Positions 34,667-42,821 of a DNA stretch of 64,000 bases are shown here, in pieces (position 1 is the stretch's first letter; every line of letters starts with the position of its first letter). Both the position numbers and the translations under genes were made by a program. The notes beneath the pieces were generated by a model, which was given only the letters and a program-made list of their open reading frames with translations, did no database searches and had not been told where the DNA came from. This stretch comes from Pedobacter xixiisoli (lineage in GTDB: Bacteria > Bacteroidota > Bacteroidia > Sphingobacteriales > Sphingobacteriaceae): positions 992,001-1,056,000 of the forward strand of contig NZ_OCMT01000002.1 in assembly GCF_900215335.1 (NCBI RefSeq), in the 5' to 3' direction.

Positions 34667-35662
34667 TTATTTTTTAAGTGCTAGAATAGAAAAATCAGTA
34701 TCTGTTTTGGTGATGTTGTTAGTCAACGCTCCTAAGCCATCAATCTCCATTTCTACATGGTCGCCATCTTGCAACCATTGCACTTTATAATTAGGGTCGT
34801 TTAATAAACCTGTGCCGTTTAATTCCAAGAAGCAACCGGTGCCTACCGTTCCAGAACCAATCACATCGCCTGGCAAAATATCTACGCCGTAAGCGCAACG
34901 CTCAATGATTTCGGCAAAAGTCCAATCCATATCGGCCATGTTGCCGCTAGAAACCTCAATGCCGTTTACTTTGCAGGTCATTTTTAAGTTGTAGGCGTTA
35001 CCCACATGATTTTCTTTTGAAGGAACTTTAAAAGCCTCCAACTCATCTGGAGTGACCAACCACGGACCAATTACGGTAGAAAAATCCTTTCCTTTAGCTG
35101 GACCAAGGTTCAACAACATCTCCTCCATTTGCAAAGTTCGGGCACTCATGTCGTTCATGATGGTATAGCCTGCAATATATTCATCAGCCTCTGAAGCCTT
35201 AATGTTGCGCCCTTTTTTACCGATGACTACCGCCACTTCCAACTCAAAATCTAACTTTTGGAAATGGTCTGGCATACATTCAATTTCACCAGGACCTTGA
35301 ATCGCATTATGATTGGTAAAATAGAAAATTGGATATTGGTCGAACTCTGCGATCATCTCTACCTTACGGTTTCTACGAGCTGCAGCCACGTGTTGTCTAA
35401 AAGCATAACCATCTCTACACGAAGTTGGGTGCGGAACTGGTGCTAGAAGTTCATAAAAAACCTCTTCCTTTGGAAAGATTGTTGCATCTAAAATATCCTG
35501 ATTAATTTTTTTTGCTCTTTCCATTAAAGGCTCGCCACCTTCCAAAAAAGCATTCATGTTATCAGGTATTAATTTATCACAAGAATTAAGATTATAGATA
35601 TGACCATTAGCGTAAATGCCTAAATGCTCTTTATCTTCTGTTTTGTAGGATACAAGCTTCAT
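34667..35662 (-). CDS. Fumarylacetoacetate hydrolase family protein (likely fumarylacetoacetase)
   Basis: 331 residues. FAH-fold motifs: ELEVAVVIGKKGRNI, YTIMNDMSARTLQ, GKDFSTVIGPWLVTPDEL, DILPGDVIGSGTVGTGC. The shared genomic neighbourhood with homogentisate dioxygenase and HPPD supports fumarylacetoacetate as substrate, cleaved to fumarate and acetoacetate. FAH family members also include other ketoacid hydrolases, so this is a context-based call. Transcribed divergently from hmgA across a 480-nt intergenic region. Confidence 0.88.
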   Translation of the reverse strand: MKLVSYKTEDKEHLGIYANGHIYNLNSCDKLIPDNMNAFLEGGEPLMERAKKINQDILDATIFPKEEVFYELLAPVPHPTSCRDGYAFRQHVAAARRNRKVEMIAEFDQYPIFYFTNHNAIQGPGEIECMPDHFQKLDFELEVAVVIGKKGRNIKASEADEYIAGYTIMNDMSARTLQMEEMLLNLGPAKGKDFSTVIGPWLVTPDELEAFKVPSKENHVGNAYNLKMTCKVNGIEVSSGNMADMDWTFAEIIERCAYGVDILPGDVIGSGTVGTGCFLELNGTGLLNDPNYKVQWLQDGDHVEMEIDGLGALTNNITKTDTDFSILALKK

Positions 35663-35810
35663 TGTTATAAAAAATTTTAGTTAGCGATGTAAAAATCCAC
35701 ATCCCAATGGAACAACAATATTTATTGGAGATGGTTTATAATTGGATGTGTTCAAAGCTATGAAAGCATTATGGGTTTTCCAAAATCTGTTGAATGATAC
35801 GTCTATTATT

Positions 35811-35876
35811 TTACCACCTAAAAACATTTTAGACTAATGTAATTTCTAAAGTGAAATAAGGTGACTTAGGTGGTAA
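35811..35876. promoter_or_regulatory. Inverted repeat between fah and hmgA
   Basis: TTACCACCTAA (35811-35821) and TTAGGTGGTAA (35866-35876) are perfect 11-bp inverted copies separated by 44 nt. This suits a dimeric regulator bound at two sites, but the regulator is not identified. Confidence 0.4.
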
Positions 35877-35912
35877 TTTTTTAAAAGATAAAAATTGAGG
35901 TTTGAAACATTG

Positions 35913-35935
35913 CCGTAAAAAACCTAATTTTACGG
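35913..35935 (+). promoter_or_regulatory. Leader hairpin before the Phe/Tyr-rich short ORF
   Basis: CCGTAAAA / TTTTACGG with a 7-nt AACCTAA loop, perfect 8 bp, ending 8 nt before the short ORF's ATG. It could be a promoter-proximal RNA element. Confidence 0.35.
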
Positions 35936-35943
35936 AAATAAAA

Positions 35944-36048
35944 ATGAACGAGATTTTCCCATATCAGAACCATTGTGTGGCAGAAGTATTTTCTGCTTAC
36001 CGATATGCGATGTTATCTAAGTTGATTTTTGCACAATATTCTTTATAG
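35944..36048 (+). CDS. Candidate leader peptide (34 residues) upstream of hmgA
   Basis: The ORF starts MNEIFPYQNHCVAEVF and ends QYSL-stop. It has three Phe and four Tyr in 34 residues, close to the inducer chemistry of the downstream pathway. It ends 94 nt before hmgA. No family is known and the coding potential is uncertain; it may be chance. Its possible role would be ribosome-based sensing, as in TnaC, which is inference. Confidence 0.25.
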   Translation: MNEIFPYQNHCVAEVFSAYRYAMLSKLIFAQYSL

Positions 36049-36142
36049 GTATTTATATCTATCTCAAACGTTTTTACAAACTTACGAAAACGCTTTCCAT
36101 TATTATTCGTTATATTAATTCTAACCAAATTAACCGTATCAT

Positions 36143-37309
36143 ATGCCCATTTATCACAGCTTAGGAGCTATACCTCCTAAAAGACATACTGTTTTCCGTA
36201 AGCCAAATGGTGATTTATATGCCGAAGAACTGGTTTCTACCGAAGGATTTTCGAGTTTGTACTCGTTGGTATACCATTGCCATCCGCCAACTATTGTTAA
36301 AGAATTGGGCGAACCTTACAATGTAGAACCTAAAATTGCTCGTGAAAAGCATTTGCGCCATACTAGTCTAATTGGTTTCAATATTAAACCAGAGGATGAT
36401 TATCTGCAAAGTCGTAAACCTGTGTTGGTAAATAGCGATTTGCATATCTCTTTGGCTGCTCCTCGAAAATCGATGACTGATTATTTTTACAAGAACAGTC
36501 AGGCTGATGAGGTGATTTTTATTCACGAAGGAACGGGAAAATTAAAAACAGGCTTCGGCGAAATTGCTTTCGAATATGGGGATTATCTTGTTGTTCCTCG
36601 TGGTACGATTTACCAATTGGAGTTTAATGACGAGAAGAATCGTCTGTTTATTGTAGAAAGTTTTAGTCCGATTCGTACGCCAAAACGCTACAGAAATGCT
36701 TTTGGTCAGTTAGAAGAACATTCCCCTTTTTGTGAGCGAGATATTAAAAGACCTCAGAACCTACAGACTTTTGATGAGTTTGGTGACTTTAAGGTTTTGA
36801 TTAAAAAGCAGGGAATTATGTATCCCTACACTTACGGCACGCATCCTTTTGATTTTGTAGGCTGGGATGGCTTTCACTATCCTTGGGCTTTTTCTATCCA
36901 CGATTTTGAACCCATTACTGGTCGTTTGCATCAGCCGCCACCAGTACACCAAACTTTCGAAGGGCATAACTTCGTGATTTGTTCTTTTGTACCACGTAAG
37001 TACGATTATCATCCATTATCTATACCAGCACCGTATAACCACAGTAATGTAGACAGCGATGAAGTTTTATACTATGTAGATGGTGATTTTATGAGCCGTA
37101 AGAGTGTAGAAAAAGGTCAGATTACATTACATCCTGGCGGCATCCCTCACGGGCCACACCCTGGAACTGTAGAAAAATCAATAGGCAAAGAAAGTACAGA
37201 AGAATTGGCCGTTATGATTGATCCTTTTAGACCGCTGATGTTAACCGAAGATGCCATTGCGATAGAAGATGAGAGTTATCACAAAAGTTGGCAGATAAAC
37301 GTAGAATAG
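36143..37309 (+). CDS. hmgA: Homogentisate 1,2-dioxygenase
   Basis: 388 residues, the shorter bacterial length. Cupin-fold oxygenase; His-rich and Glu-containing segments of the iron site are visible (PYTYGTHPFDFVGWDGFHYPW, PPVHQTFEGHNFVICSF, HPGGIPHGPHPG). It opens the ring of homogentisate to maleylacetoacetate using O2 and Fe(II). The N-terminus (MPIYHSLGAIPPKRHTVFRK) fits the family. It lies 118 nt upstream of hppD in the same direction, so the two are probably one operon. Start ATG at 36143. Confidence 0.95.
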   Translation: MPIYHSLGAIPPKRHTVFRKPNGDLYAEELVSTEGFSSLYSLVYHCHPPTIVKELGEPYNVEPKIAREKHLRHTSLIGFNIKPEDDYLQSRKPVLVNSDLHISLAAPRKSMTDYFYKNSQADEVIFIHEGTGKLKTGFGEIAFEYGDYLVVPRGTIYQLEFNDEKNRLFIVESFSPIRTPKRYRNAFGQLEEHSPFCERDIKRPQNLQTFDEFGDFKVLIKKQGIMYPYTYGTHPFDFVGWDGFHYPWAFSIHDFEPITGRLHQPPPVHQTFEGHNFVICSFVPRKYDYHPLSIPAPYNHSNVDSDEVLYYVDGDFMSRKSVEKGQITLHPGGIPHGPHPGTVEKSIGKESTEELAVMIDPFRPLMLTEDAIAIEDESYHKSWQINVE

Positions 37310-37427
37310 GAATAGGATTTAAGGATTTTCAGGATAAGGAAGGATTACTTTACAAGCTTACACTAATAACTTATTATAACATCCGACTTTTCCAGGTTTC
37401 GGATTTTCAGACTAATAACAACACACA

Positions 37428-38558
37428 ATGAGCACACAAACATTTGCAGAAAAAATAGCTAAGGCGCAAGATTTCCTTCCCATTAACGGAACGGATTATA
37501 TAGAATTTTATGTAGGTAACGCGAAACAAGCGGCACATTATTACAAAACAGCATTCGGTTTTCAATCGCTAGCTTATGCTGGCCCAGAAACTGGCGTTAG
37601 AGACAGAGCTTCTTATGTTCTACAACAAGGAAAAATCCGTTTGATTTTAACTACGGCTTTAAAATCTGACAACCCAATTGCAGAGCACGTTAAAAAACAT
37701 GGTGATGGCGTTAAAGTATTAGCGCTTTGGGTAGACGATGCTTACAGCGCATTTGAAGAAACTACTAAACGTGGTGCAAAACCTTATTTAGAACCTCAAA
37801 CTTTAACTGACGAAAATGGGGAGGTAAAAATGTCGGGTATCTATACCTATGGCGAAACTATCCACATGTTTATTGAGCGCAAGAATTACAATGGCGTTTT
37901 TATGCCTGGTTACAAGAAATGGGAAAGTGACTACAACCCAAGCGATGCTGGTTTACTCTATATCGACCATTGCGTAGGCAACGTAGGTTGGAACCGTATG
38001 AATGAAACGGTGAAATGGTATGAAGATGTAATGGGATTCGTGAATATCCTTTCATTCGACGACAAACAAATCAACACCGAATATTCTGCTTTGATGAGCA
38101 AGGTGATGAGTAACGGAAATGGTTATTCGAAATTCCCGATTAATGAACCTGCTGAAGGTATTAAAAAGTCGCAAATTGAGGAATATTTAGAGTTTTACGA
38201 GGGCGAAGGTGTACAACACATTGCAGTTGCTACAAGCGACATCGTCAAAACTGTAAAACAATTGAAAGAAAGAGGAGTAGAATTTTTAAGTGCACCACCA
38301 CAAGCTTATTACGAAATGATGCCTACCCGCGTCGGCCAAATTGATGAGGAAATAGAGTTGTTGAAAGGATTAGGTATTTTGGTGGATTGCGACGAAGAAG
38401 GTTATTTATTACAGATTTTCACTAAACCAGTGGAAGACAGACCTACCTTGTTTTTCGAAATCATCCAACGTAAAGGTGCACAAAGTTTTGGTGCTGGGAA
38501 CTTTAAAGCATTGTTCGAGAGCCTAGAACGTGAACAAGCCTTAAGAGGGAATTTGTAA
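37428..38558 (+). CDS. hppD: 4-hydroxyphenylpyruvate dioxygenase
   Basis: 376 residues. Two vicinal-oxygen-chelate (glyoxalase-like) domains; the Fe(II) triad H181 (YIDHCVG), H264 (GVQHIAVAT) and E344 (LFFEIIQR) is complete. It turns 4-hydroxyphenylpyruvate into homogentisate. It is preceded by hmgA. The plus-strand sequence after the stop contains a palindromic repeat. Confidence 0.97.
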   Translation: MSTQTFAEKIAKAQDFLPINGTDYIEFYVGNAKQAAHYYKTAFGFQSLAYAGPETGVRDRASYVLQQGKIRLILTTALKSDNPIAEHVKKHGDGVKVLALWVDDAYSAFEETTKRGAKPYLEPQTLTDENGEVKMSGIYTYGETIHMFIERKNYNGVFMPGYKKWESDYNPSDAGLLYIDHCVGNVGWNRMNETVKWYEDVMGFVNILSFDDKQINTEYSALMSKVMSNGNGYSKFPINEPAEGIKKSQIEEYLEFYEGEGVQHIAVATSDIVKTVKQLKERGVEFLSAPPQAYYEMMPTRVGQIDEEIELLKGLGILVDCDEEGYLLQIFTKPVEDRPTLFFEIIQRKGAQSFGAGNFKALFESLEREQALRGNL

Positions 38559-38572
38559 TTTTCAGGTCTAAT

Positions 38573-38665
38573 CGTCATTTCGAGCGTAGTCGAGAAATCT
38601 TTGGATTTACTTATTTCAAAGATTTCTCTCAAGTACGCACTGTACTTCGCTTAGTCAAAATGATG
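38573..38665. repeat. Palindromic repeat R1 (copy B)
   Basis: CGTCATTTCGAGCGTAGTCGAGAAATC at the left and AAAGATTTCTC...TAGTCAAAATGATGG at the right. The inner arms pair GAGAAATCTTTG with CAAAGATTTCTC. A single base (A for C-type changes) breaks the outer arm. Confidence 0.75.
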
Positions 38666-38675
38666 GCAATGCTAG

Positions 38676-38792
38676 TTAACAATGCCCCAATAAATAATAC
38701 AATACTACAAAAACCACAATGGTTGATACGCAACCACCTCCTAATTTCCAAGCGCCCCATCCGGCAAATATTGTTCTGAAAAAGTTATTCAT
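38676..38792 (-). CDS. Conserved-looking 38-residue membrane microprotein
   Basis: The minus-strand frame ATG 38792 to TAA 38676 encodes 38 residues: an N-terminal MNNFFRTIFAGWGAWK, a Gly-rich turn LGGGCVS, and one hydrophobic helix (TIVVFVVLYYLLG) ending HC. The segment structure (amphipathic WGAWK, G-G-G-C, TM helix, terminal Cys) is protein-like and unlike shadow ORFs. It lies between the R1 repeat and the BrkB gene in a region otherwise without genes. Such small proteins are easily missed below a length cut-off. Function unknown; a single-span inner-membrane protein. Confidence 0.6.
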   Translation of the reverse strand: MNNFFRTIFAGWGAWKLGGGCVSTIVVFVVLYYLLGHC

Positions 38793-38940
38793 ACTTTTTA
38801 ATGCTAGTTTGATAGGGATAACCACAGAAAAGGCAAAAGGTTTTAAAACCATTTAGATTGGTTGGAGAATTTAATTTTATGTTAAATCATAGAATAACAA
38901 ACATCCTTTAGGCATATTTTGTTACTTTTGAAATTCGCTA

Positions 38941-39861
38941 ATGGAAAAAACTGCAGCCATCAAAAAATCAAAGCTCTTTCACTTTTGTTATCACTTACAA
39001 AAAGCTTTTGTTCTATACCAAAAAAATGATCCCTTACGCTTAGCTGGTGCTACGGCATTTTTTGCCAACTTTGCCATTCCTCCCATTCTATTAATACTTA
39101 TTAGGCTATTCGGTTTTTTTGTAGACAGAAAAATTTTAGCTACTCGCTTATTCGAGCGTATTTCTGAAATTTTAATTCCGAGCAGTACTGACCAAATTAG
39201 AGAAACCTTGCGAAACATTCGTGGTGTGGATCATAATTGGTGGGCTACGGTTTTAACTTTCGTGTTTTTCATTTTTGTGGCGACCACCCTTTTTAACGTC
39301 ATTAAAAATTCGGTAGAACAAATCTGGAATATCGGTCAGGATGCGAAAGCTGGTTTCTTGTTTACCTTAAAAATCAGAGCGAGGTCCATGATCATTATCC
39401 TGTTAGCGGGAATTTTATTCTTCGTCGGTTTGGTGACAGATAGTATTCAAGCATTTGTAAGCACTTACCTTAACGGTACATCTCCAAACTTTGGCAAATG
39501 GTTACTTTGGGCGTTGAATCAAACTTTATTTACTTTGATTGTTATGGCTTGGTTTACCATTTTATTTAGGTTTTTAACCAATGCCAGACCAAGCTGGAAA
39601 ATTGCTATACAAGGCGGACTGTTAACTGCGGTGCTATTCAATATTGGAAAATACATTCTTCGAATCATGTTGCCGCTTAGTAACATCGAAAACATTTATG
39701 GTGCATCAGGCTCTATTATTTTAGTGATGCTATTTGTATTTTACTCTTCACTAATCTTCTATTTTGGAGCTTGTTTCATCAAGGTGATTAGCGAACGTAA
39801 GCATAAAGATATACGCCCAATTAAGGGCGCACATGCTTACGAGTTAAAAGAAATTATATAA
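38941..39861 (+). CDS. YihY/BrkB-family membrane protein
   Basis: 306 residues with six membrane segments. Family motifs: RLAGATAFFANFAIPPILL, NIRGVDHNWWATVLTFVFFIFVATTLFNVIKNSVEQIWNIG, RARSMIIILLAGILFF, FRFLTNARPSWK, IYGASGSIILVMLFVFYSSLIFYFGA. BrkB/YihY proteins are inner-membrane proteins once described as ribonuclease BN in error; function is unclear. The gene is preceded by an AT-rich leader and convergent with the PorT-type gene. Confidence 0.93.
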   Translation: MEKTAAIKKSKLFHFCYHLQKAFVLYQKNDPLRLAGATAFFANFAIPPILLILIRLFGFFVDRKILATRLFERISEILIPSSTDQIRETLRNIRGVDHNWWATVLTFVFFIFVATTLFNVIKNSVEQIWNIGQDAKAGFLFTLKIRARSMIIILLAGILFFVGLVTDSIQAFVSTYLNGTSPNFGKWLLWALNQTLFTLIVMAWFTILFRFLTNARPSWKIAIQGGLLTAVLFNIGKYILRIMLPLSNIENIYGASGSIILVMLFVFYSSLIFYFGACFIKVISERKHKDIRPIKGAHAYELKEII

Positions 39862-39867
39862 TACTTA

Positions 39868-40452
39868 TTAGAATAACCTTAGGCCTAAACCTAATGTAAA
39901 CATATTTAGCTTGGTATCAGGATAACCTGCGTCGTTAAGTTTAGATAAGCCCATTTCGTATCTTAAATCTACGCTCAGCTTGCCAACATCTAATCCTGTT
40001 CCAAATTGCCATGCAAAAGCTTGGTCTTTAAAACTACCGCTAAAAACATTTGAAGCTGCATCACCAAAGCTTTGTTCATCATTCAAAATAAATGATACCA
40101 CTGGCCCAGTATTTAATCTTACCCCAATTCCAGCAGCGCCAATTTTCGTTCCTACTAAAACAGGCACATCCAAACTTGTAAATTTCACATCACTTTCTAA
40201 ACCACCACTTTTTAAGGTAGTATTTTTACCCGATAAGTATAACTCTGGCTGTAAATGTATGCCGGCTGCACCAATACGAGTCCAAACACCTACATAATAG
40301 CCAGCTCTGTTATCACTGCCAAAAGTGTTTTCGGTGCTAAATTTAGAAAGGTTAGCACCACCTTTCAGGCCAAACTGAAACGAAGGGAGTACTTGACCAA
40401 ACGCTAAAAAGGTAGAAAAAATCAAGATCGCTACCAGAGAAATTCTTTTCAT
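39868..40452 (-). CDS. PorT-family outer-membrane beta-barrel protein
   Basis: 194 residues. Signal peptide MKRISLVAILIFSTFLAFG/Q, then SFQFGLKGGANLSKF, GIHLQPELYLSGKNTT, FTSLDVPVLVGTKIGAAGIGVRLNTGPVVSF, and DLRYEMGLSKLND, with a C-terminal strand GLGLRLF ending in Phe. Typical small barrel of the PorT family. It ends 6 nt from the end of the BrkB gene; convergent transcription. Confidence 0.88.
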   Translation of the reverse strand: MKRISLVAILIFSTFLAFGQVLPSFQFGLKGGANLSKFSTENTFGSDNRAGYYVGVWTRIGAAGIHLQPELYLSGKNTTLKSGGLESDVKFTSLDVPVLVGTKIGAAGIGVRLNTGPVVSFILNDEQSFGDAASNVFSGSFKDQAFAWQFGTGLDVGKLSVDLRYEMGLSKLNDAGYPDTKLNMFTLGLGLRLF

Positions 40453-40568
40453 AAAATCAATATTTAAAATTTAATATACACGGCTAAAATACTCCTTTTT
40501 GGAGTAAATAAGCACAAAACGAAATAGTACTCGCTAAACAAGTTTTTATCAAATAGATAGTTTACCTG

Positions 40569-40844
40569 TTAAGCTCTTGCTTCAACTTTTTCAAATCCCT
40601 GCATTTCAAATACGGCCAATTTATCTAACGAGTTAAGGTGCAATGTTCCGAAGAAATTAAAAATCCCGTTTTCATTTTTACCTTCAATACAAACAGACTC
40701 TTTTAATACAGCATTTTTAGGATTTCTAACACCAGAAAAAAGTGTTTCTTCGTCTTGGATAATTATGTTTTTTGCTTCGATTGCAAAATCATTTAAAAGG
40801 GCCAAAAAAGCCTTACCATTGAGTAATAGTTCTTTAATATTCAT
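40569..40844 (-). CDS. Hypothetical 91-residue cytoplasmic protein
   Basis: I do not recognise the family. The sequence has mixed character with balanced charge, starts MNIKELLLNGKAFLALLN, and ends FEKVEARA; there is no signal peptide or membrane segment. The frame has ATG start and reads as real protein (strand-turn pattern IIIQDEETLFSG, IFNFFGTLHLNSLDKLAVF). Alone between a barrel gene and the mdh leader. Function unknown. Confidence 0.65.
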   Translation of the reverse strand: MNIKELLLNGKAFLALLNDFAIEAKNIIIQDEETLFSGVRNPKNAVLKESVCIEGKNENGIFNFFGTLHLNSLDKLAVFEMQGFEKVEARA

Positions 40845-41315
40845 AACCCAAAAATTTTAGTGAAGATTAGTTTAGAATTTAAACAGAAAAACATAACAAA
40901 TAGTTCTAAAAATTTATAAATAAAATCACTAGGCTTAGGTTCTCCACATTATTTTAAACGCTGTAAATTTTAGACTTACAAAGTGTGCTAACACAGCTAC
41001 AAATGAAAGGTATAACCATAGGCACAACCTATACTTTTCCGAAAAAACTACCCAGAAATGCCAAAATGTACTCAAATGCAAAAAATATTTGTTTAGCTGA
41101 TACAAATCTATACCTTAGTTTCGTGAAATTCTTTAAGCGTTAAATCCTTAGATCACTCTAAATGAGGCTATCAAATTTTCTCAGCAGGAAAAAAATAGTT
41201 TCAATATGATTAAAAACCAAGTTATAGAAATATGAAACCATCATGATTTGCAATTAATTAACTTAAAGACTAAATCATGAGAGCTTCATAACCATTAAAA
41301 ACCAATATAGTCGAT
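40845..41315 (+). other. 471-nt gene-free region before mdh
   Basis: AT-rich. A 46-codon plus-strand frame (41003-41143) has no recognisable sequence. I see no strong hairpin, terminator, RNA or repeat family here. Confidence 0.5.
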
Positions 41316-42254
41316 ATGAAAATAACAGTAGTAGGTGCTGGTGCCGTTGGCGCCACTTGTGCAGACAACATTGCACGAAAAGAGTTAGCAGAAGAACTAG
41401 TTTTATTAGATATTAAAGAAGGTTTCGCCGAAGGTAAGGCTATAGACATGATGCAAACGGCAACATTGCTTGGCTTCGATACTAAAATTAAAGGCGTTAC
41501 CAACGATTATAGTCAAACGGCCGGTTCGGCAGTTGCGGTAATTACATCGGGCTTACCACGTAAACCCGGGATGACCCGCGAAGAGCTGATTGGCATTAAT
41601 GCGGGCATTGTAAAAGGTGTTGCGGAGAATATCCTTAAGTATTCGCCAGATGCGATTATCATTGTTATCAGCAACCCAATGGACACCATGACTTATTTAG
41701 CGTTAAAATCGTTGGGCTTACCTAAAAACAGAATCATTGGTATGGGCGGCACTTTAGATAGTGCTCGTTTCAAATATTATTTAAGTGTGGCTTTAAAGTG
41801 CAATTCGAATGACTTACAAGGTTTCGTAATTGGCGGTCACGGTGATACGACGATGATTCCTTTAACCAGATATGCTACTTACCAAAGCTTACCTGTCACC
41901 GATTTATTGGATGACGCTACTTTAGAAAAAGTTGCTGCTGACACTATGGTTGGTGGAGCTACCTTAACGGGCTTATTGGGCACATCTGCTTGGTATGCAC
42001 CTGGTGCGGCTGGTGCGGCACTGGTTGAAGCCATTGTTAGGGACGAGAAAAAATTATTCACTTGCTGTGTAGCCTTAGAAGGCGAATATGGCCAGCAGGA
42101 TATTTGCTTGGGCGTTCCTGTAATCGTAGGCAAAAATGGTTGGGAAAAAATCATCGACTACAAATTAAACGAAAAGGAACAAGCAGCTTTTAATAAAAGT
42201 GCCGATGCTGTTCGTAATATGAACAGTGTATTGGCAGAAATGAAGTTGGTTTAA
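41316..42254 (+). CDS. mdh: Malate dehydrogenase (LDH-like type)
   Basis: 312 residues. NAD-binding motif GAGAVGATCADNIA near the start, substrate Arg regions GLPRKPGMTREEL, ISNPMDTMTYL, GTLDSARFKYY and the catalytic His in GGHGDTTMIPL. It oxidises malate to oxaloacetate with NAD+ in the TCA cycle. Single gene; the next gene starts 94 nt downstream behind a hairpin repeat. Confidence 0.95.
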   Translation: MKITVVGAGAVGATCADNIARKELAEELVLLDIKEGFAEGKAIDMMQTATLLGFDTKIKGVTNDYSQTAGSAVAVITSGLPRKPGMTREELIGINAGIVKGVAENILKYSPDAIIIVISNPMDTMTYLALKSLGLPKNRIIGMGGTLDSARFKYYLSVALKCNSNDLQGFVIGGHGDTTMIPLTRYATYQSLPVTDLLDDATLEKVAADTMVGGATLTGLLGTSAWYAPGAAGAALVEAIVRDEKKLFTCCVALEGEYGQQDICLGVPVIVGKNGWEKIIDYKLNEKEQAAFNKSADAVRNMNSVLAEMKLV

Positions 42255-42282
42255 ATAAAAATTTGGTTAACTGTTTGAACCG

Positions 42283-42324
42283 TTTTAATTGGTTAACTGT
42301 ACCGCTACAATTAACCAATTAAAA
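42283..42324. repeat. Perfect 14-bp hairpin with TTAACC core
   Basis: TTTTAATTGGTTAA (42283-42296) and TTAACCAATTAAAA (42311-42324) pair perfectly over a 14-nt loop that contains another 3-bp pair (TGT/ACA). A likely terminator or dispersed repeat after mdh; the same core recurs at 5190-5230 and 9560-9876. Confidence 0.65.
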
Positions 42325-42348
42325 CAATTAACCGATTAAACAAATATA

Positions 42349-42774
42349 ATGAGAACAATTTCTGTTCCCCTAATTTTAGTGAACTTACAAGACAACGGTT
42401 TCCACATTCTAGTGGAAATTGTTGTTTTTGGCGAAAAGCTTTTTGCAGTAGTAGATACTGGTGCCTCGCGTTCTGTATTTGACAAAGCTTTATTGGAGGC
42501 AAATATAAAAGACCTGCAAGAAAACGATGAGCAACAAGCAGCAACCATTTTTAGCAGTGCAACAACTTTAGTGGGTACTATCCCCCTACTGCAAATTGGA
42601 AAGCTAAAGTTACCCAACTACGAAACTGTAGCTATTGATTTACAAAGTGTTTCAGACACTTACATACAAATGGGGCAGCCGTCTATTGCAGGAATTATCG
42701 GTGGTGATATTTTGGTAGAGTTTAATTGTAAGATTGATTACAAGACAAAGGTGTTAAGGTTTTATAAAAAGTAA
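42349..42774 (+). CDS. Retropepsin-like aspartyl protease domain protein
   Basis: 141 residues. The active-site triad D36-T-G (VVDTGASRSVFD) and later GIIGGDILVEFNCKIDY resemble single-domain retropepsin-like (aspartyl protease_2) proteins. A dimer would form the active site. No signal peptide or membrane anchor, so a cytoplasmic protein. It ends 47 nt before the antitoxin start, and the promoter of the antitoxin starts right after its stop. Substrate unknown. Confidence 0.82.
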   Translation: MRTISVPLILVNLQDNGFHILVEIVVFGEKLFAVVDTGASRSVFDKALLEANIKDLQENDEQQAATIFSSATTLVGTIPLLQIGKLKLPNYETVAIDLQSVSDTYIQMGQPSIAGIIGGDILVEFNCKIDYKTKVLRFYKK

Positions 42775-42776
42775 TA

Positions 42777-42814
42777 TTGCTTTTACAAAATTTTGTACAT
42801 ATTTTTGTACAAAA
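42777..42814 (+). promoter_or_regulatory. Promoter with embedded palindromic operator of yefM-yoeB
   Basis: TTG (42777-42779), 20 nt, TATTTTTG (42800-42807) is a consensus Bacteroidota promoter. TTTTGTAC (42791-42798) and GTACAAAA (42807-42814) are perfect inverted copies that bracket the -7 box. Binding of the antitoxin there would block transcription, as usual for toxin-antitoxin autoregulation. Confidence 0.75.
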
Positions 42815-42821
42815 AATTATT

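Larger units (their letters stand above)
35663..36142. other. 480-nt fah/hmgA intergenic control region
   Basis: It contains an 11-bp inverted repeat (35811-35876), a strong hairpin (35913-35935) and a 34-codon ORF rich in Phe/Tyr (35944-36048). Each has its own entry. I see no -7 box that exactly fits TAnnTTTG on the hmgA side. Confidence 0.6.

Noticed and set aside
41003..41143. 46-codon plus-strand ORF upstream of mdh
   Set aside because: No hydrophobic, repeated or known motif; the start and length are expected by chance in an AT-rich gap.
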